The notes beneath the pieces are model-generated. The model was not told the origin of the DNA. It searched no databases and saw only the letters and a list, made by a program, of their open reading frames with translations. The position numbers were made by a program, and so were the translations under genes. Below are positions 16,070-25,965 of a stretch of DNA of 64,000 nucleotides, piece by piece. Source of the stretch: Streptantibioticus rubrisoli (lineage in GTDB: Bacteria > Actinomycetota > Actinomycetes > Streptomycetales > Streptomycetaceae); contig NZ_JANFNH010000026.1 of NCBI RefSeq assembly GCF_024436055.1, positions 22,318 to 86,317 of the forward strand. The letters run 5' to 3'. Position 1 is the stretch's first letter, and each line of letters begins with the position of its first letter.

Positions 16070-18208
16070 TCAGACCAGCTCGCGGGCCTCCTCGCGGCCC
16101 GGAGCGGGCTGCTTGGCCGCCGCTCGGTCGCCGTGGCCCGGCCACCAGGCCGCGTGGCCGATCAGTGCGGTGAGGCTCGGCGTGAAGAACATCGCCATGA
16201 CGAACGCGGCGACGATGATGCCGAAGGAGACGGCGAAGCCCATCTCGGACAGCATCGCGTTGCCCGCGAGCATCATCGTGGCGAAGGTCGCCGCCAGGAT
16301 GAAGCCCGCCGCGGCCACCGTCGGGCCCGCGTGCCGCAGGGCCTGGCCCGCCGCCTCGCGCGGCTCGCGGCCCTCGCGGGCCTCCTCGCGCAGCCGGGCG
16401 ATCATCAGGATGTTGTAGTCGGTGCCGATGGCGACCACGAAGAGGTACATGATCACCGGCAGCATGAACATCAGGCCAGAGTGCCCCTCGCCCTTCTGGA
16501 AGATCAGCACCGTGGCGCCGAGGGTGGCGCCGAAGCCGAGGCCGACCGAGGCCATCAGGTACCAGGGGGCGACCACGCTGCGCAGCAGCAGGCCCAGGAT
16601 CACCATGATCAGCACCGCGGCGACCGGGAAGACCGTCTTGTAGTCGTGGTCGACGGCGGTGTTGATGTCCTTGTAGATCGACGACATGCCGCCGACCAGG
16701 GCCTTCGTGCCCGAAGGCGCGTCCGCGTGCGCGGTGTCGCGGACGGTGCCGACGGTGCTGATCGCCTTGTCGCTGGCCGCGTCGTACTTGAGGGTGACGG
16801 TGATGTTGGCCGTCATCCCGTCCTTGCTGAGCGCGGTCAGCCGGGAGTCGGCGACACCGTCGACGCCCTGGAGCTGCTTGGCGAACCCGGGCAGCGCCGC
16901 CTTGTCCAGCGGCTTGCCGTCGGTGCTGGTCACGAAGACGCTGGTGGGCTCGGCGGCACCGGCGGAGTACGCGTTCTGCATCTCGGTCTGGACGACCATC
17001 GACTCCTTGGTCTTGGGCATCGAGCCCGAGGCCATGTCGAAGGTGGCCTTGAAGCCGAATGTGCCCAGCGCCAGCGCGACCATCAGCACACCGGACACGG
17101 CAGCGACCAGGCCGGGACGCTTGCGCACCATGCCGCCGAGCGCCGCGAACCGGGCGTTGTCCGGCTCCTTCTGCCACGACTTCGACGGCCAGAAGACCTT
17201 CGGGCCGATCAGCGAGACCACCGCCGGGATCAGCGTGAGGCCCGCCACCAGCGTGGCACCGACGGCGATGGCCAGCGCCGGACCCATCTGCCGCAGGAAG
17301 CCGAGGGTGGACAAGGTGAGCGCGAGGAACGCGATGATGACGGCGCCCGCGGCCGAGGCGATGGCCTCGCCGACCCGGCCGACCGCGTTGATCATCGCTT
17401 CCTTGGGCTCGTCACCCGCCCGCAGCCGTTCCCGGTAGCGGAACATCAGGAACAGGAAGTAGTCCGTACCGACGCCGAACAGCACCACGATCAGCATTTC
17501 CGAGATCGAGCTGTTGGCCTGGAGGTCGAACAGCTTGGTGGCATAAGAGATCAGCCCGTTGGCGACGGCCGAGACCAGACCGATCAGCACCAGTGGCAGC
17601 ACCGCCAGGATCGGCGCCCGGAAGATGATCAGCAAGGTGACCAGGATGATCACGAAGGTGCCGATCCCGATCAGCGCGGAACCCTTCTGGGAGGCGTCCT
17701 GCTGGTCCAGGGCCTGTGCGGCGGAACCGCCGACCTTCACGTCCAGATGGGTACCGGCGGCCAGTTGCTTGGCGTCCGCGCGCAGCGTCTTGGCCGCGTC
17801 GGACTGCTTGGGCTGGCCCGCGTTCTTGGCGTCCATCTGAACCAGCGCCAGGTCGTACTTGCCGTCCTTCGACGGAGGTCCGGGGATGACCTTCTGTACC
17901 TGGTCGATGCCCTTGGCACCCAGCTCACCGGTGATGTGCTGAGCGTCCTTCAGGTCCGCGGGCGTCAGCTTCTGGCCGTCGGTACGGCTGTAGAGCACGA
18001 TCGCGGACGGGGTGAAGGCGCTGGGGAACGCCTTCGACTGGAGGTCGGCGGCCTGAATGGACTCGTAGCTCTTGGGGAGGAAGCTACTTTCGTCGCTGTT
18101 GGAGGGAAGGCTCGGTGCGGTGGCGACGATCGCGACGGCGGCTATGATCCACGCCACGATCGTCCATATCGGATGCCGGACGACTGTGCGTCCTATGCGG
18201 TGAAACAT
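16070..18208 (-). CDS. MMPL/RND-family membrane transporter
   Basis: A 712-aa polytopic exporter with the RND layout of two repeats: one N-terminal span, a large extracellular loop, five or six spans, then the same again. The signature GTDYFLFLMFRYRERLRAG occurs in the first half and GTDYNILMIARLREEAREG in the second, with the proton-relay Asp-Tyr pairs intact. MMPL proteins export lipids, siderophores or hydrophobic metabolites. The ATG at 18208 has GGGGGA about 9 nt upstream. The MatB-like synthetase gene is 169 bp upstream on the same strand; co-function is only a possibility. Confidence 0.9.
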   Translation of the reverse strand: MFHRIGRTVVRHPIWTIVAWIIAAVAIVATAPSLPSNSDESSFLPKSYESIQAADLQSKAFPSAFTPSAIVLYSRTDGQKLTPADLKDAQHITGELGAKGIDQVQKVIPGPPSKDGKYDLALVQMDAKNAGQPKQSDAAKTLRADAKQLAAGTHLDVKVGGSAAQALDQQDASQKGSALIGIGTFVIILVTLLIIFRAPILAVLPLVLIGLVSAVANGLISYATKLFDLQANSSISEMLIVVLFGVGTDYFLFLMFRYRERLRAGDEPKEAMINAVGRVGEAIASAAGAVIIAFLALTLSTLGFLRQMGPALAIAVGATLVAGLTLIPAVVSLIGPKVFWPSKSWQKEPDNARFAALGGMVRKRPGLVAAVSGVLMVALALGTFGFKATFDMASGSMPKTKESMVVQTEMQNAYSAGAAEPTSVFVTSTDGKPLDKAALPGFAKQLQGVDGVADSRLTALSKDGMTANITVTLKYDAASDKAISTVGTVRDTAHADAPSGTKALVGGMSSIYKDINTAVDHDYKTVFPVAAVLIMVILGLLLRSVVAPWYLMASVGLGFGATLGATVLIFQKGEGHSGLMFMLPVIMYLFVVAIGTDYNILMIARLREEAREGREPREAAGQALRHAGPTVAAAGFILAATFATMMLAGNAMLSEMGFAVSFGIIVAAFVMAMFFTPSLTALIGHAAWWPGHGDRAAAKQPAPGREEARELV

Positions 18209-18377
18209 GCGGTGTTGTCCCCCATTGCAGGAAAAATCACCGCCACCCTTTGGAGCGGAACCCGGGCAGGGGCGACCCGGCCGTCACTGACCGGCCGGTA
18301 GGTAGTTGGGCTAGTGCATCGTAAGAAGCATATTTGAGTCTGCCAAATCGGTTTTCTCCGCCCCCCGCCAACTCCCG

Positions 18378-19775
18378 TTAGAACGGGGGCAGTAGCTTCT
18401 TCTGCGGCTTGCCCATCGCATTACGCGGCAGCGCCTCCAGAAAGCGGATTATGCGCGGCCGTTTGTGAACGGACAGATGACCCGCGACGAAATCGATCAG
18501 CTCGCGCTCGGTCACTCCGTCCGCGACCACATAGGCCACGATCTGCTGCCCGAGGTCGTCGTGCGGCACGCCCACCACCGCCGCCTCCCGTACCGCGGGA
18601 TGGTCCAGCAGCGCGTTCTCCACCTCGCCCGCGCCGATGCGGTAGCCGCCGGACTTGATCAGGTCGGTGGAGGCCCGGCCGACGATCCGGTGCATGCCGT
18701 CCGGCTCCACCACCGCCATGTCACCGGTGCGGAACCAGCCGTCCGCGGTCAGCGCGGCGGCGGTCGCCTCAGGGCGGCCAAGATAACCGTCGAACAGCGT
18801 CGGCCCGCTGACCTGGAGTTCGCCGACCGTGGCGCCGTCGTACGGGACCGGCGACCCGTCCTCGCCCACCAGCCGGGTGGTCACCCCGGCCACCGGCAGC
18901 CCCACCGAGCCCGGTCGCCGCTCGCCGTCCGCCCGGGTACTGACGGTGATCAGCGTCTCGGTCATCCCGTACCGCTCCACCGGGCGCTGCCCGGTCAGCG
19001 CCTCCAGGTCGCGGAAGACCGGCGCGGGCAGTGGCGCGCTGCCGGAGACCAGCAGCCGCGCCGCCGACAGTTCCTTCGCGGCGGACGGCTCCCGTACCAC
19101 CCGCGACCAGACCGTCGGCACCCCGAAGTACAGCGTGCCGCCAGCCGCCGCGTAGGCGGCGGGGGCCGGGCGGCCGGTGTGCACCAGGCGGCTTCCGGTG
19201 CGCAGCGCGCCGAGCACGCCCAGCACCAGGCCGTGCACATGGAACAGCGGCAGCCCGTGCACCAGCGTGTCCTCGGCCGTCCAGGACCAGGCCGCGGCCA
19301 GCGCGTCCAGGTCGGCGGCGATCGCCCGGCGGGAGACCAGTACGCCCTTGGGCGCGCCCGTCGTTCCCGAGGTGTAGAGCACCAACGCGGTGGAGTCGGC
19401 GGCCGGTTCGGCGCCGGTGAAGTCCGCTCGCTCGGCGGCGGAGACCTCGATGGTCTCCAACTCCGCGGCCTCCCGCGGCTGGGCGGCGAGCAGTAGAGCG
19501 GCGCCGGAGTCGCGCAGGATGTGCTGGCGTTCCGCCGGTCCGGCGTCCGGCGGTACGGGCACCACCGGCACTCCGGCGAGCAGCCCGGCCACCACGGCGA
19601 CCACCGTCTCCAGTACGGGCGCGGCGTGCACGGCGACCGCCGGTGCCCCCGCGATCCGGGCGGCGACCGCACCGGCCGCGCCGAGCAGCGCCTCGCGGTC
19701 CAACGCGCGGCCATCGATCGTGACGGCGTCCGGGCGGTCCCGGTCCGGCGCGTCCAGCGCGGTCAACAGTTCCAT
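18378..19775 (-). CDS. matB: Malonyl-CoA synthetase (MatB-type acyl-CoA ligase)
   Basis: The 465-aa ANL-superfamily ligase activates malonate or methylmalonate with ATP and CoA, a source of polyketide and fatty-acid extender units. Motifs seen are the P-loop LYTSGTTGAPKGVL, HGLPLFHVHGLVLG, the ERYGMTETL adenine loop, GWFRTGDMAV, GRASTDLIKSGGYRIGAGEV and the catalytic Lys in NAMGKPQKK. It closely matches my memory of S. coelicolor MatB, including the Arg in the active-site region. ATG 19775 has GGGGAGG 5 nt upstream. No matA or matC decarboxylase/transporter is adjacent. Confidence 0.85.
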   Translation of the reverse strand: MELLTALDAPDRDRPDAVTIDGRALDREALLGAAGAVAARIAGAPAVAVHAAPVLETVVAVVAGLLAGVPVVPVPPDAGPAERQHILRDSGAALLLAAQPREAAELETIEVSAAERADFTGAEPAADSTALVLYTSGTTGAPKGVLVSRRAIAADLDALAAAWSWTAEDTLVHGLPLFHVHGLVLGVLGALRTGSRLVHTGRPAPAAYAAAGGTLYFGVPTVWSRVVREPSAAKELSAARLLVSGSAPLPAPVFRDLEALTGQRPVERYGMTETLITVSTRADGERRPGSVGLPVAGVTTRLVGEDGSPVPYDGATVGELQVSGPTLFDGYLGRPEATAAALTADGWFRTGDMAVVEPDGMHRIVGRASTDLIKSGGYRIGAGEVENALLDHPAVREAAVVGVPHDDLGQQIVAYVVADGVTERELIDFVAGHLSVHKRPRIIRFLEALPRNAMGKPQKKLLPPF

Positions 19776-19899
19776 CAACGCCTCCCCTTCGCGGTCCATC
19801 CGTGACCGTACACACCTGCCCAAGGAGGAGAGCGCCCCTGACAAGATTCGGGGGCTAACCCCACTCACACAGCGGGCGGCCGGTTCTACCGTGAATGGC

Positions 19900-20334
19900 A
19901 TGAGTGTGTCTGACCCCGAGCTCAAGAAAGAGCTCAACGCCACGCTGCAGACGCGTAAGGACCTCGGTCCCGAATACGAGGCGGAGTTGATCGACTCGTT
20001 CCTGGAAAAGGTGGACCAGCGGCTCGACAGCCAAGTGGAGCGCAGGGTCCGCCGTGAACTCGCCGAGCAGCGGATGGCGGGGGCACGGGTCGCCCCCGCG
20101 GGTTCCCGCGGGGGCCGACGTTCGCCTGCCGATCCGGAGAACCGGAATCGCCGCTTCGGCCTCGCGGGCATATCCATGGTCCTCGCGGTGCCGTTGTCCG
20201 CCATCGGCGTGGTGAACGCCCATCTTCCGGGCCTGCTGATCACTTGGGCGGGCATCGTGGGCGTGAACGTCGCCCATTCCCTCTCCGTCAGCAGGGGCAA
20301 CTCCCGTAGCGGCAACGACGAGTGGGACGGCTAG
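19900..20334 (+). CDS. Conserved membrane protein, hypothetical
   Basis: This 144-aa protein begins with a charged helix (DPELKKELNATLQTRKDLGP, then EYEAELIDSFLEKVDQRLDS), followed by an Arg-rich linker and two closely spaced hydrophobic segments (FGLAGISMVLAVPLSAIGVV and LPGLLITWAGIVGVNVAHSL). It resembles a family conserved across Streptomyces but has no function I can name. It diverges from matB across 124 bp. A GTG at 19891 is an alternative start. Confidence 0.75.
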   Translation: MSVSDPELKKELNATLQTRKDLGPEYEAELIDSFLEKVDQRLDSQVERRVRRELAEQRMAGARVAPAGSRGGRRSPADPENRNRRFGLAGISMVLAVPLSAIGVVNAHLPGLLITWAGIVGVNVAHSLSVSRGNSRSGNDEWDG

Positions 20335-20486
20335 CGGGATGGCCAGGCGCCGTCCAGCGGGGCTGGTTGCGGTGAGTTCGAGGCCGCCGGACTGAGTCGT
20401 CGCGGTAACTCGCGGTCGCGGGGCAGCAGTTGTCGCCGCCTCCCGCCGGGCAGCAGCCCAACCGTGATGGCACGCGGAGCGAACAC

Positions 20487-20550
20487 AAAAAACGGGGGAC
20501 CGCCGCACCCCGGCTTGGCCGCCAGGGGCGGGACGACGGCGGTCCCCCGT
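20487..20550 (-). terminator. Intrinsic terminator of the cystathionine beta-synthase gene
   Basis: ACGGGGGACCGCCG (20492-20505) pairs with CGGCGGTCCCCCGT (20537-20550), a 14-bp stem with a 31-nt loop, and on the minus strand it is followed by TTTTTT. It ends the gene whose stop is at 20772. I see no gene in the rest of the 20335-20771 interval. Confidence 0.75.
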
Positions 20551-20771
20551 GGGACGCGGGACCGGGTCAGGGCCGGGCATCGCGTCCGGGGCAACCCAGG
20601 AGGTCCGGGAGCCGCTCCGTCGTTCCTGGCTGCCGCATCGGTGGGGTCGGTTTCCCGACGCCCACCAATGTGCCGGACGCGTGTTAAGCGCGTGCTGCGC
20701 ACGCGTGTCACGCGCGTACCGTTTCCGCGAAATCCGGCCAATCGCCCAGCCATCCGGGCCAGTCGCCGTGC

Positions 20772-22157
20772 TTACCTGCCGACCTTGGCGAGGTAGGTGA
20801 GCAGGTCCTGACGGCTCACCACACCCGTCGGCTTCCCTTCCACCAGCACGATCGCCGCGTCGGCGCCCTGCAGCACCTCCATCAGGTCGCCGATCGGCTC
20901 GCCGGAGCCGACCAGCGGCAGCGGCGCGGACATGTGCTTCTCCAGCGGGTCGTCCAACTGCGCGCGCTTGGTGAACAGCGCGTCCAGCAACTCGCGTTCC
21001 ACCACCGAGCCGACCACCTCGGCGGCCATCACGTCCGGGTGCCCGGCGCCCGGCTTGACGATCGGCATCTGCGAGACGCCGTACTCGCGCAGCACGTCGA
21101 TCGCCTCACCGACGGTCTCCTCCGGGTGCATGTGGACCAGCTCCGGGATGCCGCCGCTGCGGTACGTCAGCACGTCGGCGACCCGGGACTGCTGGCCGCC
21201 CTCCTCCAGGAAGCCGTAGTCGGCCATCCACTCGTCGTTGAAGATCTTGCTGAGGTAGCCGCGGCCGCTGTCCGGCAGCAGCACCACCACGACGTCATCG
21301 GGACCGAGCCGCTCGGCGACCCGCAGCGCCGCGACCACGGCCATGCCGCAGGAGCCGCCGACCAGCAGGCCCTCCTCCTTGGCCAGGCGGCGGGTCATCT
21401 GGAACGAGTCCTTGTCGGAGACCGCGACGATCTCGTCCGTGATGTCCCGGTCGTACGCGGTCGGCCAGAAGTCCTCACCGACGCCCTCGACCAGGTACGG
21501 GCGGCCGGAGCCGCCGGAGTAGACCGAGCCCTCCGGGTCGGCGCCGACGACCTTGACCTTGCCGTCGGAGATCTCCTTCAGATACCGGCCGGTGCCGGAG
21601 ATCGTGCCGCCGGTGCCGATGCCCGCCACGAAGTGGGTGATCTTGCCGTCGGTCTGCTGCCACAGCTCGGGACCGGTGGAGTGGTAGTGCGACAGCGGGT
21701 TGTTCGGGTTGCTGTACTGGTCGGGCTTCCAGGCACCCGGCGTCTCGCGCACCAGCCGGTCGGAGACGTTGTAGTACGAGTCCGGGTGCTCGGGGTCGAC
21801 GGCGGTCGGGCAGACCACGACCTCGGCGCCGTAGGCCCGCAGCACGTTGATCTTGTCCGTCGACACCTTGTCCGGGCAGACGAAGATGCACTTGTAGCCC
21901 TTCTGCTGCGCCACGATGGCCAGGCCCACGCCGGTGTTGCCCGAGGTGGGCTCGACGATGGTGCCGCCCGGCTTCAGCTCGCCGGACTTCTCCGCCGCTT
22001 CGATCATGCGCAGGGCGATGCGGTCCTTGACCGAACCGCCGGGATTGAAGTACTCGACCTTGGCCAGCACCGTGGCCTGTATCCCGGCCGTGACGCTGTT
22101 GAGCCTCACCAGCGGGGTGTTGCCGACGAGACTGATCATCGAGTCGTGGAACTGCAC
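20772..22157 (-). CDS. cbs: Cystathionine beta-synthase
   Basis: This 461-aa PLP enzyme condenses serine (or O-acetylserine) with homocysteine or sulfide in sulfur amino-acid metabolism. The PLP lysine is in NPGGSVKDRIA, TSGNTGVGLA binds substrate, GTGGTISGTGR is the phosphate loop, and the C-terminal third carries two CBS domains (VADVLTYRSGGIPELVHMHP and PLPLVGSGEPIGDLMEVLQG), the nucleotide-sensing Bateman module. The length and two CBS domains distinguish it from plain cysteine synthases. It has its own terminator and is divergent from the SGNH hydrolase gene. Confidence 0.93.
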   Translation of the reverse strand: MQFHDSMISLVGNTPLVRLNSVTAGIQATVLAKVEYFNPGGSVKDRIALRMIEAAEKSGELKPGGTIVEPTSGNTGVGLAIVAQQKGYKCIFVCPDKVSTDKINVLRAYGAEVVVCPTAVDPEHPDSYYNVSDRLVRETPGAWKPDQYSNPNNPLSHYHSTGPELWQQTDGKITHFVAGIGTGGTISGTGRYLKEISDGKVKVVGADPEGSVYSGGSGRPYLVEGVGEDFWPTAYDRDITDEIVAVSDKDSFQMTRRLAKEEGLLVGGSCGMAVVAALRVAERLGPDDVVVVLLPDSGRGYLSKIFNDEWMADYGFLEEGGQQSRVADVLTYRSGGIPELVHMHPEETVGEAIDVLREYGVSQMPIVKPGAGHPDVMAAEVVGSVVERELLDALFTKRAQLDDPLEKHMSAPLPLVGSGEPIGDLMEVLQGADAAIVLVEGKPTGVVSRQDLLTYLAKVGR

Positions 22158-22277
22158 GACGTCCTCCGGATGTTTCCCTGTGTGTGGTCAGAGCCTATGC
22201 GCAAGCGCCCCCGAACGGTCGCGTTGCGCAGGGCTCGGTAACGGGCAACAACCTGTTACGGGACCGAGTGAACGGGG

Positions 22278-23312
22278 ATGCCGATGTCGAGGGCGAGGGT
22301 GGCACGGCGGATCGCGGCCGCCGCTGCGTACGGCGGCGGCGGGGTGGGTCTGCTCGGCGGGGCGGTGATCGGACTGCTGCTCACCGAGGTGCGGTTGGCC
22401 CGCAGGACCGTGGGCGGCTCGGAGGCCGCGCCACCGACCGCTGACGGGCGCTACGGGGCGGCTTTCGCCGCCTACGGTGACGGCGGTGCCCAGCCGGTGC
22501 GGCTGGCGTTCCTTGGTGACTCGACGGCGGCCGGGCAGGGCGTGCACCGGGTGGGCGAGACACCGGGGGCGATACTCGCCTCCGGGCTGGCGGCGGTGGC
22601 CGAGCGCCCGGTGGACCTGGTGAACGTGGCCCTGCCGGGCGCCTGCTCCGACGACCTGGCACGCCAGGTGGGCCTGCTGCTGGACGGCCCGGGCCCGGCG
22701 CCCGACGTCAGCGTGATCATGATCGGCGCCAACGACGTGACGCACCGCATGCCGCCCGCCGACTCGGTGCGGCACCTGGCGGCGGCGGTGCGCCGACTGC
22801 GCGACGCGGGCACCGAGGTGGTGGTCGGGACCTGTCCCGACCTGGGCACGATCGAGCCGGTCTACCAGCCGCTGCGCTGGGTGGCCCGGCGGCTGAGCCG
22901 CCAGCTCGCCGCCGCGCAGACCATCGCGGTGATCGAGCTGGGCGGCCGCACGGTGTCGCTCGGGCAGCTGCTCGGGCCGGAGTTCGCGGCCAACCCGCGG
23001 GAGATGTTCGGCCCGGACAACTACCACCCGTCGGCCACGGGGTACGCGACGGCGGCGATGGCGGTGCTGCCCACGCTGTGCGCCGCCTTGGGCGTCTGGC
23101 CGGACGCGGACGCGGACGAGAGCGTGCTTCCGGTCGCCGACGCGGCGGCGGCCGCCGCGGGCGCGTCCGGTACCGAGGTCGCCGCCGCGGAGGCGGCCGG
23201 TACCGGGGCCACCGCCGCGGACGGGCACCGGGGGCCGTGGGCGTTGCTGCGGCGGCGGGTCGCCTTCGGCGGTGGACGGCGCACCGAGGCGGGCGTCTCC
23301 GCGCTCACGTAG
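22278..23312 (+). CDS. SGNH/GDSL-type secreted or membrane-anchored hydrolase
   Basis: The 344-aa product has an N-terminal hydrophobic anchor (GGVGLLGGAVIGLLLTEV), then an SGNH hydrolase domain with block I FLGDSTAAG (catalytic Ser), block III GANDVT (Asn) and block V DNYHPSATGY (Asp/His). The C-terminal 60 residues are Ala/Gly-rich and low in complexity. The family hydrolyses ester or acetyl groups; the substrate here is unknown. It diverges from the cystathionine beta-synthase gene, and the ATG at 22278 has only a weak ribosome site. Confidence 0.88.
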   Translation: MPMSRARVARRIAAAAAYGGGGVGLLGGAVIGLLLTEVRLARRTVGGSEAAPPTADGRYGAAFAAYGDGGAQPVRLAFLGDSTAAGQGVHRVGETPGAILASGLAAVAERPVDLVNVALPGACSDDLARQVGLLLDGPGPAPDVSVIMIGANDVTHRMPPADSVRHLAAAVRRLRDAGTEVVVGTCPDLGTIEPVYQPLRWVARRLSRQLAAAQTIAVIELGGRTVSLGQLLGPEFAANPREMFGPDNYHPSATGYATAAMAVLPTLCAALGVWPDADADESVLPVADAAAAAAGASGTEVAAAEAAGTGATAADGHRGPWALLRRRVAFGGGRRTEAGVSALT

Positions 23313-23470
23313 GCCTCCGTCCCGGGCACCCCTGACCGGTGGGCGGGCGGGAAAACTACTCTGGCCGCAGAGCGCGAGCGCAACGTCACAGCACCAGCCC
23401 CGTGACTCCCGCCCTACCTACCGGTAACTTCCAGCTGAGCCCGTCACGTCTCCGGAGGAGAGATCTCGCG

Positions 23471-24691
23471 ATGCCAGAAGCCGTAATAGTCTCTGCCGCC
23501 CGCTCGCCCATCGGGCGCGCCTTCAAGGGATCGCTGAAGGAGCTGCGTCCGGACGACCTGACGGCCACGATCATCCAGGCCGCGCTGGCGAAGATCCCCG
23601 AGCTCGACCCGCGCGATATCGACGACCTGATGCTCGGCTGCGGTCTGCCCGGCGGCGAGCAGGGGCACAACCTGGGCCGGATCGTCGCCGTGCAGATGGG
23701 CATGGACCACCTGCCCGGCTGCACCATCACGCGTTACTGCTCCTCGTCGCTGCAGACGTCCCGGATGGCGCTGCACGCCATCAAGGCAGGCGAGGGCGAC
23801 GTGTTCATCTCGGCCGGTGTCGAGATGGTCTCGCGCAGCGTCAAGGGCACCTCGGACGGCCTGCCGGACACCCACAACCCGCTGTTCTCGGACGCCGAGG
23901 CGCGTACCGCCACCCGCGCGGAGAGCGAGGGCGCCGACTGGCACGACCCGCGCGAGGACGGCCTGCTGCCCGACCCGTACATCGCGATGGGCCAGACCGC
24001 CGAGAACCTGGCCCGGCTCAAGGGCATCACCCGCCAGGAGATGGACGAGTTCGGCGTACGGTCCCAGAACCTCGCCGAGAAGGCGATCGCCGACGGCTTC
24101 TGGCAGCGCGAGATCACCCCGGTCACGCTGCCGGACGGCACCGTGGTCAGCACGGACGACGGTCCGCGCCCGGGCGTGACGATGGAGGGCGTCGCCGGTC
24201 TCAAGCCGGTCTTCCGCCCCGACGGCCTGGTCACGGCGGGCAACTGCTGCCCGCTCAACGACGGTGCCGCGGCGCTGGTGATCATGTCCGACACCAAGGC
24301 GCGTGAGCTGGGCCTGACCCCGCTGGCCCGGATCGTGTCCACCGGGGTGTCCGGGCTGTCCCCGGAGATCATGGGGTACGGCCCGGTGGAGGCGTCCAAG
24401 CAGGCGCTCAAGCGGGCGGGCCTGACGATCGACGACATCGACCTGGTGGAGATCAACGAGGCGTTCGCCGCGCAGGTCATCCCGTCCTACCGGGACCTGG
24501 GCATCGACCTGGACAAGCTGAACGTCAACGGCGGCGCGATCGCGGTCGGCCACCCGTTCGGCATGACCGGCGCCCGGATCACCACCACGCTGATCAACTC
24601 CCTGCAGTGGCACGACAAGCAGTTCGGCCTGGAGACGATGTGCGTCGGCGGCGGCCAGGGCATGGCGATGGTCATCGAGCGGCTGAGCTGA
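23471..24691 (+). CDS. Acetyl-CoA C-acyltransferase (thiolase)
   Basis: The 406-aa thiolase either cleaves 3-ketoacyl-CoA or condenses two acyl-CoAs. The nucleophilic Cys lies in [16 protein letters not shown], the His in [29 protein letters not shown] supplies the second His, and the second catalytic Cys lies in [14 protein letters not shown]. The ATG at 23471 has GGAGGAGA 7-9 nt upstream. Degradative or biosynthetic use cannot be told apart here; no other beta-oxidation gene is adjacent. The last 25 bp including the stop are duplicated 106 bp downstream. Confidence 0.93.
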   Translation: MPEAVIVSAARSPIGRAFKGSLKELRPDDLTATIIQAALAKIPELDPRDIDDLMLGCGLPGGEQGHNLGRIVAVQMGMDHLPGCTITRYCSSSLQTSRMALHAIKAGEGDVFISAGVEMVSRSVKGTSDGLPDTHNPLFSDAEARTATRAESEGADWHDPREDGLLPDPYIAMGQTAENLARLKGITRQEMDEFGVRSQNLAEKAIADGFWQREITPVTLPDGTVVSTDDGPRPGVTMEGVAGLKPVFRPDGLVTAGNCCPLNDGAAALVIMSDTKARELGLTPLARIVSTGVSGLSPEIMGYGPVEASKQALKRAGLTIDDIDLVEINEAFAAQVIPSYRDLGIDLDKLNVNGGAIAVGHPFGMTGARITTTLINSLQWHDKQFGLETMCVGGGQGMAMVIERLS

Positions 24692-24841
24692 GCCGCAGCG
24701 GAGGGTGGGGGTCGCCTCCCGACGAAGGAGGGAGGCGGCACCCGCCCGCAGCGGAGGCGAAGCGCAGCGCGACCAAGAGCACGAGCGGCTGAGCTGAGCC
24801 GCAGCGGGCGCAGCGCGCGCCGGCCTCGTGGCTGAGCTGAA
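24677..24841. repeat. Duplicated 3' end of the thiolase gene
   Basis: A 25-bp word covering the terminal ERLS codons and stop of the thiolase gene (24677-24701, starting GAGCGGCTGAGCTGAGCC) recurs exactly at 24783-24807. A shorter piece, GTGGCTGAGCTGA, follows at 24829-24841. The interval has no credible ORF and reads as expanded terminal sequence. Confidence 0.85.
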
Positions 24842-24874
24842 CCTGGTGGCGCTGGGTTGACTGTTTTCGGCGTT

Positions 24875-24913
24875 CCCCCGGGATGTGTCCAACATCCCGG
24901 GGGATCCTCTTTT
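24875..24913 (+). terminator. Intrinsic terminator of the thiolase transcript
   Basis: CCCCCGGGATGT (24875-24886) and ACATCCCGGGGG (24892-24903) form a perfect 12-bp stem with loop GTCCA, followed by ATCCTCTTTT. The rest of the region up to 25087 holds only the leader of the next gene. Confidence 0.85.
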
Positions 24914-25087
24914 GCGCAGGTCACAGTCTGGTCAGCGGGCGAATTCAAGCGGCGACATGTCCCTTTCGTGACATTCCGCACTGCGCAGGCCAACGGTTTC
25001 AGTGCAGAGTGTCCGTGGGGGAGAAACAGTTCCGCTGCAAGCCGTCGCAAACCGCCGTAGGGCCCCCACCCGCCAGGAGTTACGTCA

Positions 25088-25834
25088 GTGAGCGCCATCA
25101 ACCCCGTCGCCCTCGTCTCGCTGCTCGTCGCGGCCGCCGCCGTGGCCGCGGCGGCCGTCACCGCGTTCGCCGTGCGCACGCTACGCGGTGAGCTGGGGGC
25201 ACTGCGCCGTGAACTCACCGTGCGCCAGGCCCAGGCCGTCGTACCGGGCGCCCGCACGGCACCGGCCGTGGAGGAGATACGCACCGCCGTGGCCGCGGCG
25301 CTGGCCGACGAGCGGGAGCGGGAGCTGGCCGACGCCCGGGCGTTCTGGGCCGCGCAGGAAGCACGGGAGGCCGCCGACGCGGCGCTCTTCGACGGTCACG
25401 GCATCGAGTTCCCGGAGATCGAGGCGCTGCCCTACGTGCCCCGCCAGGCGGACTGGTCGGGCTTCGAGCCGCAGCCGCAGCTGCCGCACCGGCGCCACCC
25501 CTCCGACCCCGACTTCGTACCGTCCCCGGTGGTCGCCGACCCCGAGGAGACGGTGGCCCGGCTGGCCGCGCTGGCCGACGCGCGCACCCCGCTGGCCGAC
25601 GTCCGCCCCGGGCCGCTGGGCACCTTGGACCTGTACGTCTTCGCGGACGGTACGACGCTGTGCCTGACCCCCGGGCACCGGGAGACGGCGGAGCAACTGG
25701 CCGCCGCACTGGAGCGCGGCGAGGCTCCTGCGCTGCTCGGCGGGTCCGCGGTCTCCGGCGCGTTCGCGCTGACCTTCAGCTACGGCGAGGAGAGCGTGTT
25801 CGTGCTCGCCGACCGGGTCGTCGCCTCGCTGTGA
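25088..25834 (+). CDS. Conserved hypothetical protein with N-terminal membrane anchor
   Basis: A 248-aa protein with one N-terminal membrane span ([20 protein letters not shown]), a charged, probably coiled region ([20 protein letters not shown]), a Pro-rich middle and a C-terminal beta-rich part ([20 protein letters not shown], then [19 protein letters not shown]). GTG 25088 follows AGGAG. I do not recognise the family; similar proteins occur at this position in Streptomyces as far as I recall. Confidence 0.75.
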   Translation: MSAINPVALVSLLVAAAAVAAAAVTAFAVRTLRGELGALRRELTVRQAQAVVPGARTAPAVEEIRTAVAAALADERERELADARAFWAAQEAREAADAALFDGHGIEFPEIEALPYVPRQADWSGFEPQPQLPHRRHPSDPDFVPSPVVADPEETVARLAALADARTPLADVRPGPLGTLDLYVFADGTTLCLTPGHRETAEQLAAALERGEAPALLGGSAVSGAFALTFSYGEESVFVLADRVVASL

Positions 25835-25871
25835 GCGGCTAAGCGCTCCGCCGGGAGGGCGCCGATCGTGC

Positions 25872-25933
25872 CGTTGTTCGTCTGCGGCGCCACTGCGGCT
25901 GGTCGGGCGGTTCCCCGCGCCCCTTCAGGGCGC
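25872..25933. repeat. Common Streptomyces interspersed repeat
   Basis: The stretch containing GTTGTTCGTCTGCGG, CTGGTCGGGCGGTTCCCCGC and GCCCCTTCAGGGCGC matches, with small changes, an intergenic element I have seen many times in Streptomyces genomes (GGTCGCGCAGTTCCCCGC followed by GCCCCT). It ends in a small hairpin (GCCCCTTCAGGGCGC) and lies between two gene ends, so it may act as a terminator. Confidence 0.7.
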
Positions 25934-25965
25934 TACAGAACCGCGGCGGACTTCGCCTGACCTGT

